A stretch of DNA of 55,560 bases, taken from positions 1-55,560 of the forward strand of contig CANRGE010000008.1 of the NCBI GenBank assembly GCA_947630065.1, read 5' to 3'. Position 1 is the first letter of the stretch; the number at the start of each line of letters is the position of its first letter. Shown piece after piece: positions 35,675 to 45,694 of this stretch. The stretch comes from an uncultured Clostridia bacterium. Its GTDB lineage: Bacteria > Bacillota > Clostridia > TANB77 > CAG-508. A program made the translations under genes and the position numbers. The notes beneath the pieces were generated by a model that searched no databases, had not been told where the DNA came from, and saw only the letters and a program-made list of their open reading frames with translations.

Positions 35675-35747
35675 ATTTGTTTTCTCGTCTCTCAAAAAAT
35701 ATATTTTACTTTTAATAAAATACTGTGTATAATAAAGATAGAAAATT

Positions 35748-35789
35748 AGAGAGTATCGTAAAGTTCACTCAAACTTTACGATACTCTCT
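35748..35789 (-). terminator. Terminator of giant D
   Basis: A perfect 18-bp stem (AGAGAGTATCGTAAAGTT and its complement) with a 6-nt loop, 22 nt after the giant D stop. Confidence 0.8.
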
Positions 35790-35810
35790 TTATAAATTTT
35801 TTTCCATAAT

Positions 35811-38800
35811 TTATTCATTGTCATTTATTTCATTACCTACAACAATTTTATTTAATAATGTAACAATATTTTTTTCGTTAACCTTTTCTATAATTTCATA
35901 TTTTTCTAAAATCCTTGAAATTAGGCTTTTTATTGGAGTTTGTGTTACAAATCTGCCATCATAGAAATTGATTTTTCCATTTTTGTTATTTTGTAAAGCT
36001 GTTGTATTGTCTGAAATTGCATAAATTATTGGTGTTGCAGAATCATACTTTTCATCTACTTTTCCTAATGAAATTTCTCCTGTTGCGTTATTTTTAATAC
36101 CAATGCTCTTTAGTCTTTCTACTTTAATTGTAGCTCGTTCTAGTATTACATTTCCTAATGCATCATTGAAAATTCCATAACTTGGTTTCATTTGTTCTAA
36201 TTCTTCTTTAAACTGATCTGTGTCTTTTATTAATTCGTAATTTTCTATTGTTTTTGATTTTATTAATATTTCTGTATCCGCATTAATTTGTAATTCTTTT
36301 GCGTTTTTGCTGTTATATACACCAATTGAATCATCTGATGAAACTAATATGTTTCCACCTTTTATTACTGCTTTTGAATCATTGTAAATTCCTTTACTTC
36401 CGTCTTCTCTAATTTCTATAATTGTTCTATCTATATTAGCACTACTGTTTGAACCTATGTTATAAACTGCTATTCCACCAAATCCTTGGGTTATAACTTT
36501 TCCAGATTTTAATGTTATATTTCCGTTGTCATTGTAGATACCTTTTCCACCATTTTTCTCCGTTGTAATAATTACATTTTCAATATTCATTGTTCCGGTA
36601 TTATAAATTACAGTTCCATTTGCAATTTCATTTTTTATAATACCTGAACCCGTGATAGTTAATGTTCCTTTGTTGGTTATGGTGTGTGTTAATGTACTTG
36701 TTATTGTTTTTTCATTTAAGTTTAGTGTTATTATTTTGTCCTGATTAATTATAAGTTCTTTATCTAAATTTATGTTTTCTAATATATCTATGGTATCTCC
36801 GTTGTTTGCATGATCTATTGCATCGTTAATTGTTTCATATGTGTTATTTCCTATTTTTGCAATTTGAATTGTGTTGTTTGATGAAATAGATGCTATATTG
36901 CTTTCTTCTTGGTTTATGATATTTGCATTTTCTTGGTTTGTATTTACTTCTTCTGCGATTTTAGGAAGATTATTTGATATTCCTATTTCATTTTGCATTT
37001 GCTCATTATTGTCATTTAGGCTAGCTGCAGTTGCATCATTTTGGATTTTCCATGTATATAGTGTTTCTTCTTTTTTGTTTATCATACTAGATGGTATTGC
37101 AATTACTGGACGTATACCTGTACTTGTATTACTATAAATTGCGTAATCAATTTCACGGCTTAAGCAATTGACTCTCATTACATCAGAATTTCCATTTGCT
37201 GAAGTTGTAGCAAGCCAATAATATTTTGGATAATTACTAGCACCTCCTCTATGATTAAAATATAACATATCCTTTTTTGCTATTCCTTTTTCATCTGTCC
37301 ACTTTAGCTCACTATTATTTGGTTCATTTCCCACATATCCATTTTCTCCATATAGTTTTTCATATGGATGAGTCTCGTTCCAACTCTTTAACCATAGATC
37401 CATTGTTGGTGTGCCTATTATTTTGATTTCAGCACTAGTTAGTTTACTGTTTCCTTCTAGTAGTGTTTTCCAATTTTTATCATATTCATTTGCATTTTCA
37501 TCTGCATTTTCATCCATTGTTCCAAATGCTTTTATTAATTCATCTCTAGTATGTCCCTTTTGTTCGATATATACAGTTGCTCCATATTTATCCATAGAAC
37601 TTTCATCATCACTTAATCCTGAAATACCTAATTTTTTAAAGCTTTCATGTGATAAACAATCTGATAATATTAAATACGTTGTATCATTAGAATTATCAAT
37701 ATAGAATATTCTCCATTCTTCAGTATGTCCAAACTGTTCTTGAGCTCCTGTTTCTATTAATCCTGATACACCCTCTATTTCTACATAATCTCCTATTTCT
37801 GGGACTATCTCTTTCCATACTGCTGTTAGAGTTACTGTTCCGTCTTCAGCTAAGTTTTTGTAGTATTCATTTTGAGTTAAATTTGAACCTCCATAACTCA
37901 TCGTTACATCATTTTCCAAATCTCCTGTTAATGCATGGTTTCCTAAGCCATATAATGATGATGAAGACCAGCCTAAAAATCTTTGTCCATCTTTCGTTGG
38001 ATTTTTTATGGTTACTACTTGATCATATGTTGCTTCAATATCATTTTGACTTTCACTTTCATTTAATTTTCCACCATCTAATTCTAAATGTATTTTATAT
38101 TGATTTGGTGTTGCTGTTAAGTTTATTGTTGTAGTGTTTGTAATCTTTATAGTTGCATTTCCTTCATACTCAGTTTCATTACCTTTTACTTTTATTTTTG
38201 CTTTTGCATCATGGTAACCTATATCATTTGTTAATATAATATGCATTTCTGTACCACTTAGCACATACTCTCCTGTTGGTAATTCTATTTCACTAGCTTC
38301 CCCATATCTTATTGTTAATTTTGCGCCTTTTCCGTTGTCAGATGTTATCGTATAATAATTTATCGTTGCACTTAGCTCATCTGAACCATTTTCATTTTTT
38401 ATTATTTTTCCTGTATCTACCAATTCAGCATTTGTACTATTTCTTTTGGCGTAAACATGATATTCTCCTTCTTCTACATCTGTCCATTTAAATGTTGCTG
38501 CGTTTTCTTTTGTTGCATCTGTAGATGAATATGTTTTACTTTCATCTTTTTTACGTAATTCTACTGTTATATCATTATCGTCAGCCCAACCTACTCCATC
38601 TTTATTTATTTTTACTGTTATAACTCTTTTTAATGTTGCAGTTTCTGTATTATCAGTGGTTGTCTTTTCTTTATGAATTTCATATCCTTGTGGAATATTA
38701 ATTTTATCATTTGATACATTTATCGATTTACCTGCAGCTCCTTTTATCTTTCCATCATAGAAATTAAATGTTTTTTCACTTGCCACTTGAACACCATAGG

Positions 38801-41800
38801 TTTTTCCTGTTATTTTTGGGTTTTCAATACTTACTTCATTATCATTTATACCTAAGGTTAATTTTCCATCTTGTATATTAACGCCTGTTCCATTATTCGA
38901 AGTAATTATGCCTCCAGTGATTTGTATTTCACCTGTTGATGAATTGTAAATTGCATCATTAATGCTATCTGCATTTTGTGCTGCTTTAAGTTCTGCATTT
39001 GTTGTTTCATTTTTTGTAATTGTACCGCCAGAAATTGTAATTTTTCCGTCTTTTTGATTTTCTACTGCATATGTTGCATTTGAAGTAATTTCACCAGCTT
39101 TAATTTCTATATTACCACCTTGTGCATTACGTACTCCACTGCCTTTTCCATTTCCTTCTTGTTTAACTGTTATTCCATTTAGAACTATAGTTCCAGTATA
39201 TCCATTGTATATAGTATTAGAATTGCTGACTGCATCAGAATTTTCTTTTGAAGCAACACGAATTTCTCCAGGGCCTAGTGTTGCAGTTCCAGTTCCATAA
39301 TACTCAAATGCAGCTCCACGTTCACTACCTAATTTTTCAATTTTTACGTCATTTCCTGAAATTGTAACATTCTCACCTCTAGTATGTACAGCACTTTCTG
39401 ATTTTGATGTAATACTTCCACCATTAATTGTTAATTTGCCCTCTGAATCGATTCCTCTTCCACCAGTTGTTGCTATTGTACTACTTCCACCTGTTGCGGT
39501 TATATTTCCTTTGTCTATTGTTATATTTCCATCTTTTAAAACAGCACCTGTTGTAAATGTTTCTATATTTCCAGTGGCATTTATATTTACTTCTCCTTCT
39601 TTAGTACTTTTTATAGTATTGTACGCTAAAACCTCTTGTTCATTTTTACTTCCATCATCATTTTCCTTTTTTAAGCTTTCCTTAATTGTTGTATTTTCAT
39701 TAATTATTGTTCCTTCTTGAATTAAATTTAATGTTCCAGAATTTACTATTAAGTCTACTTCTGATTGTGTTGATAATTTTCCTTTACCTTTTATTGTCAA
39801 TGTTCCTTTATTATCTATATTGACTTCACTCATTAAAATTTCTTTACCGTTTAAATCTAATATTAAGGTCTTATCACTATTTAGTATCGCGGTATCGGAT
39901 TCTTCTGCATCTTCAATTGTTTTTATTGTATTACCAGTAATTGCTTTTTTAAATGCATCTTCTAATGTTTTATACTGAGCTAACGGTTTGGCATCTGGAT
40001 TGTTAACTTGATCTTTGTCATATTCTTCATAATGATAGGTGTCAGATTTCCATTTTGCATATAAAGTACCACCATTTTTATCTTTAAACGCTTTTAAATC
40101 AGCTGTTGATGCTAAAAATCCTCTTGAATTAATTATTTGAGTTTTATATGAATCTGTATAATATCCTAAGAAAATATAATTATCCTTTGTTGGTACTGTT
40201 ATTGGGTTTTCAGTCTCTGTTATTGGTTCTCCATCTGCAGTTTTTGAATATTTTATACCATATGTTTCATAAATTTTTCCAATTCCTGATGTTGTTGCCT
40301 CCATATCGTTTAATGTTATTTCATAAACATTTGATAGGATGGCTATTTGTTGACTACCGCTTGTTGTCTTTTTTACAAAACATCCCTCTGCTATTTCAGA
40401 CTCTGTTCCTTCTATAGCCTTACTTTTTGGTCCTGTTAGTATTCCATCATAAAAATTAAATTTTCCTCCCTCTATTTTTACACCTGATGTTGAACCTGTT
40501 ATACTTGGACTTACAATACTTACATTTAAATCATCTTCGCCTAGCGTTACCGTTCCATTTTTCATATGCAAACCAATACCACTCTTTGATGTGATTTTTC
40601 CAGATTCTATGTTTATTGTGCCAGTAGAATTATTATATATTGCATCTCCGCCTTCTGTTGTTATAGTTGCACTTTTAATTATGACAGTTCCTCCAGCATC
40701 ATTTCTAATACCAGTCTGTGAACCTTTTTGATTAATTACTATATTATCAACAATTATTTTTCCCTCATCATATTTATTGAATATTGCATGTGATTTACTA
40801 TCACTTGCTACATTAAATGTTGCTCCAGTTAGTGTTGCAGTTCCGCGTCCATAATATTCGCATGCGGAACCAGAGTTATTACTTGATTTTTCTATTATTA
40901 TATCATCATTATTTTCGCATGAAATTGTTAGATTATCACCTTCTGAATGTATTGCCCTACCATATGATGATGTAACCTTTCCTCCTGTTATCGTTATATC
41001 ACTGGTAGAATTAATTCCATATCCACCTGTGGTTTTTACTTCCCCTGATGTCATTTTAATTATTCCATTTCTTATAGCAGAACCTAGACCATCTTTATTT
41101 GCTCCTAATGTTGAAGAACTTATTATTCCAGTACCATTCATATTTACTTGTGCTGTATTTTCTGTACAGAAAATTGTGTTTGTTTCAGATGTTGATACAC
41201 TTGTATTACTTATCGTTCCGCTATGTTCTAAATTCAACGTTCCTGAATTCTTTATTAAATCAATACCTGCTGATGTTGTCAAAGTTCCACTTCCCTTAAT
41301 TGTCATTGTTCCATTATTTGTTATAGTTGAAGCAGATTGTACTTTTATAGTGTGTCCATTCAAATCAAATGTTATATGTTTTTCACTTGATAGAGTTGAA
41401 GCTTGACTTTCATTTGTATCTTTCAATGTTTCTATAGTGTTATTATCTTTAACCTCATCAAGTGCATTTTTTAAAATGTCATATGCATTAACAATTTGTT
41501 TAGTCTGTGGATTATATTCAAGATAATTATTCTTAGGCGTTAATGTTGCTATTTCTTCCCCTTCGTTCTCTGTTTTCTTTATTCCATATCCAATTGTAGT
41601 CGTTATTTTATTTTCATCCTTAACAATTATTGAATTACTTGTTGGACCAATTATTTGACCATCATAGAAATTATATGTGTCTGGACTTGCTGATATCCCT
41701 GCAATTGTTTCTCCTTTTATTTTAGGTTCAGTTGTACTAACTGCATATAAATTATCACCTATTGTAAGTTTTTGATTATTTGCATCACTAGACTCTCCAA

Positions 41801-42620
41801 ATATTCCATATGTATATCCCTCTATTGTTCCTCCTGTTATTGTTGTGGTACTTCCATTTTGTATTTTTACACCTATGCCTTCCTGAGAAGTTATTTCCCC
41901 TGTAATAATTTCTAATGTTCCGCTATTATTTATAACATCTGTTTTTGAGATAATTTTACCAACTTCACCTTCAACTTCACTTGCATCTTTTATTGTGAAT
42001 TCTCCGCCGGTCTGATTGTTTATAAATACTTTATTAGCTGTCTCTTCTCCACTAAATGTTATCGTTTTACCATTCAAATCCAATGTTAACTTTTTGCTAT
42101 TATTAGTTTCCTTTTTTTCTGTAACATCACCCAATACTTTTATAGTATCTTCATCTTGTGAATTATTTATTGCTTCTTGCAAAGTTAGATATTTATAATG
42201 TGTTGTTACATTTTCATAATATGCTTTATAGAATTCTAGCTTCACAGTTTTAATTTCCCTTTGTACAAATTTTGACTCACCAAAATAAATAGCAATTATA
42301 ACTAGTATCATTGCAACTCCCACTAAAATCCATTTGAAAAATCCCACATTTTTCAAATTTGTTCTATAAGAATCGATTTTTAAATGCTTACCTTTATTTG
42401 AAACATTTGTGTTAGTGTTGTTGTTATTTGATTTTTCATCTATTCTATCATTGTCATAGATGTGTTCATCATTACCTATACTTGCATAATTATCAACATC
42501 ATTATTAAAAGTGCTTTCATCTCTAAAATCACTTTTCTTATTTTCTTCATTTATTAAACTATCACTCTCTCCGGCGCCAACGGTTTTGCCAATATTCAAT
42601 TTGTTCTCATTTTCATTCAC
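35811..42620 (-). CDS. Giant D: membrane-anchored beta-helix mosaic protein (2,269 aa)
   Basis: A single open frame with no CGG codon and no shift. A polar Asn/Asp-rich cytosolic head (about 70 aa) is followed by one membrane segment (WILVGVAMILVIIAIYF, about residues 80-97), a signal-anchor arrangement with the rest outside. Beta-helix modules resemble those of A-C (LTLDLNGKTITF, GTINIESGKI). Inserted among them are an InlB B-repeat-like domain (about 765-858), a Cna-B-like domain (about 1329-1394), a second InlB B-repeat (about 1505-1610, PTKDGQRFLGWSS) and a DUF6273-like domain (about 1630-1845, YWLATTSANG...GIRPVIAIPSS). A last beta-helix block follows. The GTG at 42620 is chosen because AAAGGAGG lies 9 nt upstream; an earlier in-frame GTG would place that site inside the protein. 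No sortase motif. Probably a surface adhesin. Confidence 0.82.
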   Translation of the reverse strand: MNENENKLNIGKTVGAGESDSLINEENKKSDFRDESTFNNDVDNYASIGNDEHIYDNDRIDEKSNNNNTNTNVSNKGKHLKIDSYRTNLKNVGFFKWILVGVAMILVIIAIYFGESKFVQREIKTVKLEFYKAYYENVTTHYKYLTLQEAINNSQDEDTIKVLGDVTEKKETNNSKKLTLDLNGKTITFSGEETANKVFINNQTGGEFTIKDASEVEGEVGKIISKTDVINNSGTLEIITGEITSQEGIGVKIQNGSTTTITGGTIEGYTYGIFGESSDANNQKLTIGDNLYAVSTTEPKIKGETIAGISASPDTYNFYDGQIIGPTSNSIIVKDENKITTTIGYGIKKTENEGEEIATLTPKNNYLEYNPQTKQIVNAYDILKNALDEVKDNNTIETLKDTNESQASTLSSEKHITFDLNGHTIKVQSASTITNNGTMTIKGSGTLTTSAGIDLIKNSGTLNLEHSGTISNTSVSTSETNTIFCTENTAQVNMNGTGIISSSTLGANKDGLGSAIRNGIIKMTSGEVKTTGGYGINSTSDITITGGKVTSSYGRAIHSEGDNLTISCENNDDIIIEKSSNNSGSACEYYGRGTATLTGATFNVASDSKSHAIFNKYDEGKIIVDNIVINQKGSQTGIRNDAGGTVIIKSATITTEGGDAIYNNSTGTINIESGKITSKSGIGLHMKNGTVTLGEDDLNVSIVSPSITGSTSGVKIEGGKFNFYDGILTGPKSKAIEGTESEIAEGCFVKKTTSGSQQIAILSNVYEITLNDMEATTSGIGKIYETYGIKYSKTADGEPITETENPITVPTKDNYIFLGYYTDSYKTQIINSRGFLASTADLKAFKDKNGGTLYAKWKSDTYHYEEYDKDQVNNPDAKPLAQYKTLEDAFKKAITGNTIKTIEDAEESDTAILNSDKTLILDLNGKEILMSEVNIDNKGTLTIKGKGKLSTQSEVDLIVNSGTLNLIQEGTIINENTTIKESLKKENDDGSKNEQEVLAYNTIKSTKEGEVNINATGNIETFTTGAVLKDGNITIDKGNITATGGSSTIATTGGRGIDSEGKLTINGGSITSKSESAVHTRGENVTISGNDVKIEKLGSERGAAFEYYGTGTATLGPGEIRVASKENSDAVSNSNTIYNGYTGTIVLNGITVKQEGNGKGSGVRNAQGGNIEIKAGEITSNATYAVENQKDGKITISGGTITKNETTNAELKAAQNADSINDAIYNSSTGEIQITGGIITSNNGTGVNIQDGKLTLGINDNEVSIENPKITGKTYGVQVASEKTFNFYDGKIKGAAGKSINVSNDKINIPQGYEIHKEKTTTDNTETATLKRVITVKINKDGVGWADDNDITVELRKKDESKTYSSTDATKENAATFKWTDVEEGEYHVYAKRNSTNAELVDTGKIIKNENGSDELSATINYYTITSDNGKGAKLTIRYGEASEIELPTGEYVLSGTEMHIILTNDIGYHDAKAKIKVKGNETEYEGNATIKITNTTTINLTATPNQYKIHLELDGGKLNESESQNDIEATYDQVVTIKNPTKDGQRFLGWSSSSLYGLGNHALTGDLENDVTMSYGGSNLTQNEYYKNLAEDGTVTLTAVWKEIVPEIGDYVEIEGVSGLIETGAQEQFGHTEEWRIFYIDNSNDTTYLILSDCLSHESFKKLGISGLSDDESSMDKYGATVYIEQKGHTRDELIKAFGTMDENADENANEYDKNWKTLLEGNSKLTSAEIKIIGTPTMDLWLKSWNETHPYEKLYGENGYVGNEPNNSELKWTDEKGIAKKDMLYFNHRGGASNYPKYYWLATTSANGNSDVMRVNCLSREIDYAIYSNTSTGIRPVIAIPSSMINKKEETLYTWKIQNDATAASLNDNNEQMQNEIGISNNLPKIAEEVNTNQENANIINQEESNIASISSNNTIQIAKIGNNTYETINDAIDHANNGDTIDILENINLDKELIINQDKIITLNLNEKTITSTLTHTITNKGTLTITGSGIIKNEIANGTVIYNTGTMNIENVIITTEKNGGKGIYNDNGNITLKSGKVITQGFGGIAVYNIGSNSSANIDRTIIEIREDGSKGIYNDSKAVIKGGNILVSSDDSIGVYNSKNAKELQINADTEILIKSKTIENYELIKDTDQFKEELEQMKPSYGIFNDALGNVILERATIKVERLKSIGIKNNATGEISLGKVDEKYDSATPIIYAISDNTTALQNNKNGKINFYDGRFVTQTPIKSLISRILEKYEIIEKVNEKNIVTLLNKIVVGNEINDNE

Positions 42621-42713
42621 TTGGTTCAGCCTCCTTTGCACGTTTTCAGTTTGCTTTATTATTCCATTTAGTTTAATTCATTTCAAATCTCTAATACCCT
42701 TTTATTTACTTTT

Positions 42714-42741
42714 ATTTTAATAATAACTAAAAAAAAGTCAA
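42714..42741 (-). promoter_or_regulatory. Probable promoter of giant D
   Basis: On the minus strand TTGACT (42741-42736) and TAAAAT (42719-42714) are separated by 16 nt, about 90 nt before the GTG start. It shows no similarity to the leaders of A-C. Confidence 0.5.
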
Positions 42742-42914
42742 TCATGCCAAAACAGCACAATCAACCTTTTATATTACGGAATTAAAATATTTCAGCGTAT
42801 ATTACATTTAATTATCATTTTTGTAAATTACTTTTATATTTAACGCCTTATTATTGATTTTTACTAGGGAATAACTTATTTTCCTACTGGAAATCTAATA
42901 TTTATCAACACTTT

Positions 42915-43373
42915 TTATAATTTTTTCTTTAAAATTTTTTTATCGGTTGTAAAACCTTCTTTTTCATACAATTCTATAGCTTTTCTATTATCATTACATA
43001 CCTTTAATTCTATATATAAGACCTTATTTTTTTTTGACCATTCCGTAAAGTACTGAATTATCTGTCTTGCAATTCCATTTTTTCTATACTCAGGCTTAAT
43101 ATATACGGCGTCCAGCTGTGCAATTTTACTATCATAAACATTACCATAATCCGTTATAAAGCCAAAACCGTATCCTAAAACAGTATTATTTTCATCTTTT
43201 GCAACTATTAAACATGAATCTTCTTTACCTAAAAATTGCTCATAATAATTTTTTACTATATAATTTTTATTTATATTTTCGTCATACTGTCTTTCATCTT
43301 GAATTAAATCCGTTAGTAATTTATTAATCTCTCTTATATCTTCTTTTATAGCTTCTTTTATATATATATTCAC
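42915..43373 (-). CDS. GNAT family N-acetyltransferase
   Basis: A 152-aa GCN5-related acetyltransferase, expected to move an acetyl group from acetyl-CoA to an amine. The core is AQLDAVYIKPEYRKNGIARQII, where RKNGIA is the acetyl-CoA pyrophosphate loop (R/QxxGxG/A). A C-terminal motif ELKVCNDNRKAIELYEKEGF is typical of the fold. The GTG at 43373 is preferred: the strong site GGAGG lies 8 nt upstream and overlaps the in-frame ATG at 43388. The substrate cannot be read from sequence. It is a single gene with no obvious partner. Confidence 0.8.
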   Translation of the reverse strand: MNIYIKEAIKEDIREINKLLTDLIQDERQYDENINKNYIVKNYYEQFLGKEDSCLIVAKDENNTVLGYGFGFITDYGNVYDSKIAQLDAVYIKPEYRKNGIARQIIQYFTEWSKKNKVLYIELKVCNDNRKAIELYEKEGFTTDKKILKKKL

Positions 43374-43478
43374 AAATTTTTCCTCCATTTCATAGTCAAT
43401 CTTACTACGCAGTGGAAAAAAAGTCAATAAACATAGAAACAGCAATCATTTCAAACCTATAAATTAAAAAAATTATTT

Positions 43479-43542
43479 ATTATCTTCTCAAAGATGTGGC
43501 ATAATAATTATAATCAAAAAAATCCACAAAAGAGAAGATAAT
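43479..43542. repeat. 11-bp inverted repeat flanking a promoter-like element
   Basis: ATTATCTTCTC (43479-43489) and its perfect complement (43532-43542) enclose 42 bp containing a TATAAT (43509-43514). It lies directly before the antitoxin-like fragment. It may be an operator pair for a toxin-antitoxin promoter, or an invertible segment. Confidence 0.5.
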
Positions 43543-43546
43543 TTGT

Positions 43547-43639
43547 ATGATTAAAGAGTTTATAATGGAGACAACTAATACACTTCCAGATACAGCAACA
43601 TTTGAAGATATTATAGAGGCAATTTATGTTAGATTTTGA
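43547..43639 (+). pseudogene. Truncated antitoxin-like fragment
   Basis: A 30-codon frame reading METTNTLPDTATFEDIIEAI in its core and ending in TGA after YVRF. The LPDTATFEDIIEAIYVR pattern resembles the N-terminus of small antitoxins in which the chain continues for another 40-50 residues, so this looks cut short. It lies just before a broken AbiEii-like toxin frame. Family resemblance is from memory of the pattern and is weak. Confidence 0.4.
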
Positions 43640-43718
43640 AATTAAAAATTTTTTAGGTTTTTTTAGAATAAATTTTTTTATATGAAAAAATAAAAAATAT
43701 AATGGAGATTTTGATTTA

Positions 43719-43994
43719 GTGATAACATACAAAGAATTAAATGAAAAAGCAAAGCTAATCGAAAAACAATGTAATCTACAACATCTTGAAATATACCAAC
43801 GTTTTATGTTCGAGAGAATTTTAGAAAGAATATCTGTATCAATTTATAATGAAAACTTTATACTAAAAGGTGGATTATTGCTTTCAGCAATGCTTGGAAT
43901 TTAATGCAAAAATACTAGAGATATGGATGTTTCTATAAAAGGAATTGATGTGTCTAAAGAAAAAATGGTACATATTCTTAATATTATCTATTAA
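43719..43994 (+). pseudogene. Broken AbiEii-type nucleotidyltransferase toxin
   Basis: The GTG at 43719 follows GGAG. The first 61 codons include MFERILERISVSIYNENFILKGGLLL, the typical start of AbiEii/nucleotidyltransferase toxins of type IV toxin-antitoxin systems. A TAA (43902-43904) interrupts the frame, after which it continues as NTRDMDVSIKGI, the expected catalytic-strand region (xRxTxDhD-like). It stops again at 43992-43994. A full toxin is several times longer, so both an internal stop and a 3' truncation are present. It is a remnant next to the attachment site of the integrated element. Confidence 0.7.
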
Positions 43995-44101
43995 TACTAT
44001 AAATAAAATTAAAGACACATGCTATATTCCTACAGACATGTGCCTTTTCTCATTTTAGACTTTTCTGAAACTTTCTAAAATTTCTTGAAAAATCCTTTAA
44101 A

Positions 44102-44113
44102 ATGGTCGAGGCG
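44102..44113. other. Attachment site, left copy
   Basis: A 12-bp core identical to the last bases of tRNA-Pro plus CCA. It lies 120 nt from the integrase stop codon. Confidence 0.8.
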
Positions 44114-44173
44114 GTCTTTACGATAACACACCTCTAACTCCCTATTCATCAATGTTTCAAAATTCATTTCTAA

Positions 44174-44206
44174 TTTTAAAACATTTTTTTAAAACTCCTA
44201 CTTTAG
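44174..44206. repeat. Left subterminal repeat of the element
   Basis: TTTTAAAACATTTTTT followed by AAAACTCCTACTTTAG recurs at the right end (54747-54762 and 54781-54796, AAAACTCCAATTTTAG) in the same orientation. These could be integrase arm-binding sites. The 120-nt stretch between att and the integrase gene holds no gene. Confidence 0.5.
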
Positions 44207-44234
44207 TATTAATCTATAATATTTTCAATGTATC

Positions 44235-45542
44235 TTATGCTCTTTCTCTCTTTAAATAATCTATAACTTTTTGAGTTTCTTTTTGTTTATAATAATTATA
44301 AATATCGCCATAAGTATTTATAGTTGTTTCAATATTAGCATGTCCCATCAACTTCTGTAATACTGGCAAATCTACACCTGCCTCAATGCACCTTGTTGCA
44401 AATGTATGGCGAAGCATATGTGTATTTACAGGAATTGTAATTCCTGCGTGCTTGCAAATTCTTTTAAAAGCTGAATTTATAGTATTATTTACATACAGCT
44501 TTTTATTTGCTTGGCAGAATAAAACCTTATTTTTATTCTCTATTTTCTTTTCTAAAGCATCTTTTATAATGTCTTCTGTTAATTCATTTATTTCAATATT
44601 TCTCTTACCACTTTTGGTTTTAGTTGGACCAATAATGATATTCTTATCTCTATCTTTTGTTAGTGTTTTTGTTATTTTAATCATTTTATTTTCCAAATCA
44701 ATATCTTCATTGTAGTTCAGAGCTAAAACCTCTCCAATTCTCATGCCTGTATATAAGCACAATAATATAATATTTTTATAAATCGATTCATGTTCATTTA
44801 AATAGCTCTCAAGTTTTCTTTGCTCTGTAATGGTTAATGCAACTACATCTTTATCTTCTTTTAAACTTTTAGGTCTTTCTATTGCATCTATTCCTTGAAA
44901 ATAATTTTTTACAATATACATTCTATGACACGCATATTCAAAAATATATTTCAACATTCTATAATCTTTCTTAATTGTAGAATTTGACTTCACTCTTTCA
45001 TCTTGTAAAAATTCTTCAATTTGACTTCGGGTAACTTTTTCAATTGGAATATTTGCAAATTTATATTTCTTAAACCTTTCTATTGTTGATATATTTGTGT
45101 TATAAGCATTCGCCTTAGTCTTTCCCATTCTATATTTAGAATCTTCAATTTCCTTTGCAATAGTTGAAATTGTCTTTTCTGTTCTTTTCATTTCAATTAG
45201 ATTACCAGATTTTTTCATATCTAACTTGTATTTATACATTTTATCTAATGCTTCTTCTTGTGTTCCTGCTGTAAATGTTTTTCTAATTGGCTCTCCTGTT
45301 TCAATATCTTTTCCAATTGTTAGAGTAGCTTTGTGTTGTTCGTTAATGTAAAATTTGTCGCAATTTTCTGCATCCTTACAATTCTTACACTTACTGCATT
45401 TACTCATTTCTTTTTTATCTTTTCTGTTTTGGCAAATAGATCTGTCTTTACATTTTTTACATATAGGACACATTGGCAAATCTGATTTTTTCTTCTCTGA
45501 TTTAATTACATATGAGCCTACTGTATAGCCTTTTGCATTCAT
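44235..45542 (-). CDS. int: Tyrosine recombinase (integrase) with duplicated Cys cluster
   Basis: A 435-aa phage-type integrase that would insert and excise the element at tRNA-Pro. The catalytic residues are complete: Arg268 (TGMRIGE), His375 and Arg378 (HMLRHTF), His401 (LMGHANI) and Tyr411 (TINTYGD). The middle has a SAM-like core-binding domain (about 120-200), and before it lies an arm-binding-like segment (ATLTIGKDIETGEPIRKTF). The extreme N-terminus is unusual: two identical-spacing clusters, C25-x2-C28-x2-C31-x5-C37 and C49-x2-C52-x2-C55-x5-C61, suggest one or two bound zinc ions. The start ATG follows GAGGAA. It lies 152 nt after the HTH gene on the same strand, with an inverted repeat in between. 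Confidence 0.93.
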   Translation of the reverse strand: MNAKGYTVGSYVIKSEKKKSDLPMCPICKKCKDRSICQNRKDKKEMSKCSKCKNCKDAENCDKFYINEQHKATLTIGKDIETGEPIRKTFTAGTQEEALDKMYKYKLDMKKSGNLIEMKRTEKTISTIAKEIEDSKYRMGKTKANAYNTNISTIERFKKYKFANIPIEKVTRSQIEEFLQDERVKSNSTIKKDYRMLKYIFEYACHRMYIVKNYFQGIDAIERPKSLKEDKDVVALTITEQRKLESYLNEHESIYKNIILLCLYTGMRIGEVLALNYNEDIDLENKMIKITKTLTKDRDKNIIIGPTKTKSGKRNIEINELTEDIIKDALEKKIENKNKVLFCQANKKLYVNNTINSAFKRICKHAGITIPVNTHMLRHTFATRCIEAGVDLPVLQKLMGHANIETTINTYGDIYNYYKQKETQKVIDYLKRERA

Positions 45543-45571
45543 AATATTTCCTCACTTTCTTTAAAAATTTA

Positions 45572-45644
45572 AGGAAATACCTTGCTCTATTTAATTATTC
45601 ATAGTATAATAATTTTACAAAACATTTTGAACAGGGTATTTCCT
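45572..45644. repeat. Inverted repeat between the HTH and integrase genes
   Basis: AGGAAATACCTTG (45572-45584) pairs with CAGGGTATTTCCT (45632-45644) with one G-U-type mismatch. It could be paired Xis/repressor sites or an RNA structure limiting integrase expression. Confidence 0.5.
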
Positions 45645-45694
45645 GTTTGTTTTATTTGGAAGATTTAAATTGGCAGATTTAATTCTTCTTATTT

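Noticed and set aside
6596..42620. Long Leu/Ser/Phe-rich frames on the + strand opposite the giants
   Set aside because: They are antisense shadows of repeat-rich coding sequence, with no ribosome sites and no protein-like motifs.
43514..43732. Minus-strand 72-codon frame rich in Lys, Phe and Cys
   Set aside because: It is antisense to the toxin-antitoxin remnant, has no ribosome site and looks like AT-rich noise.
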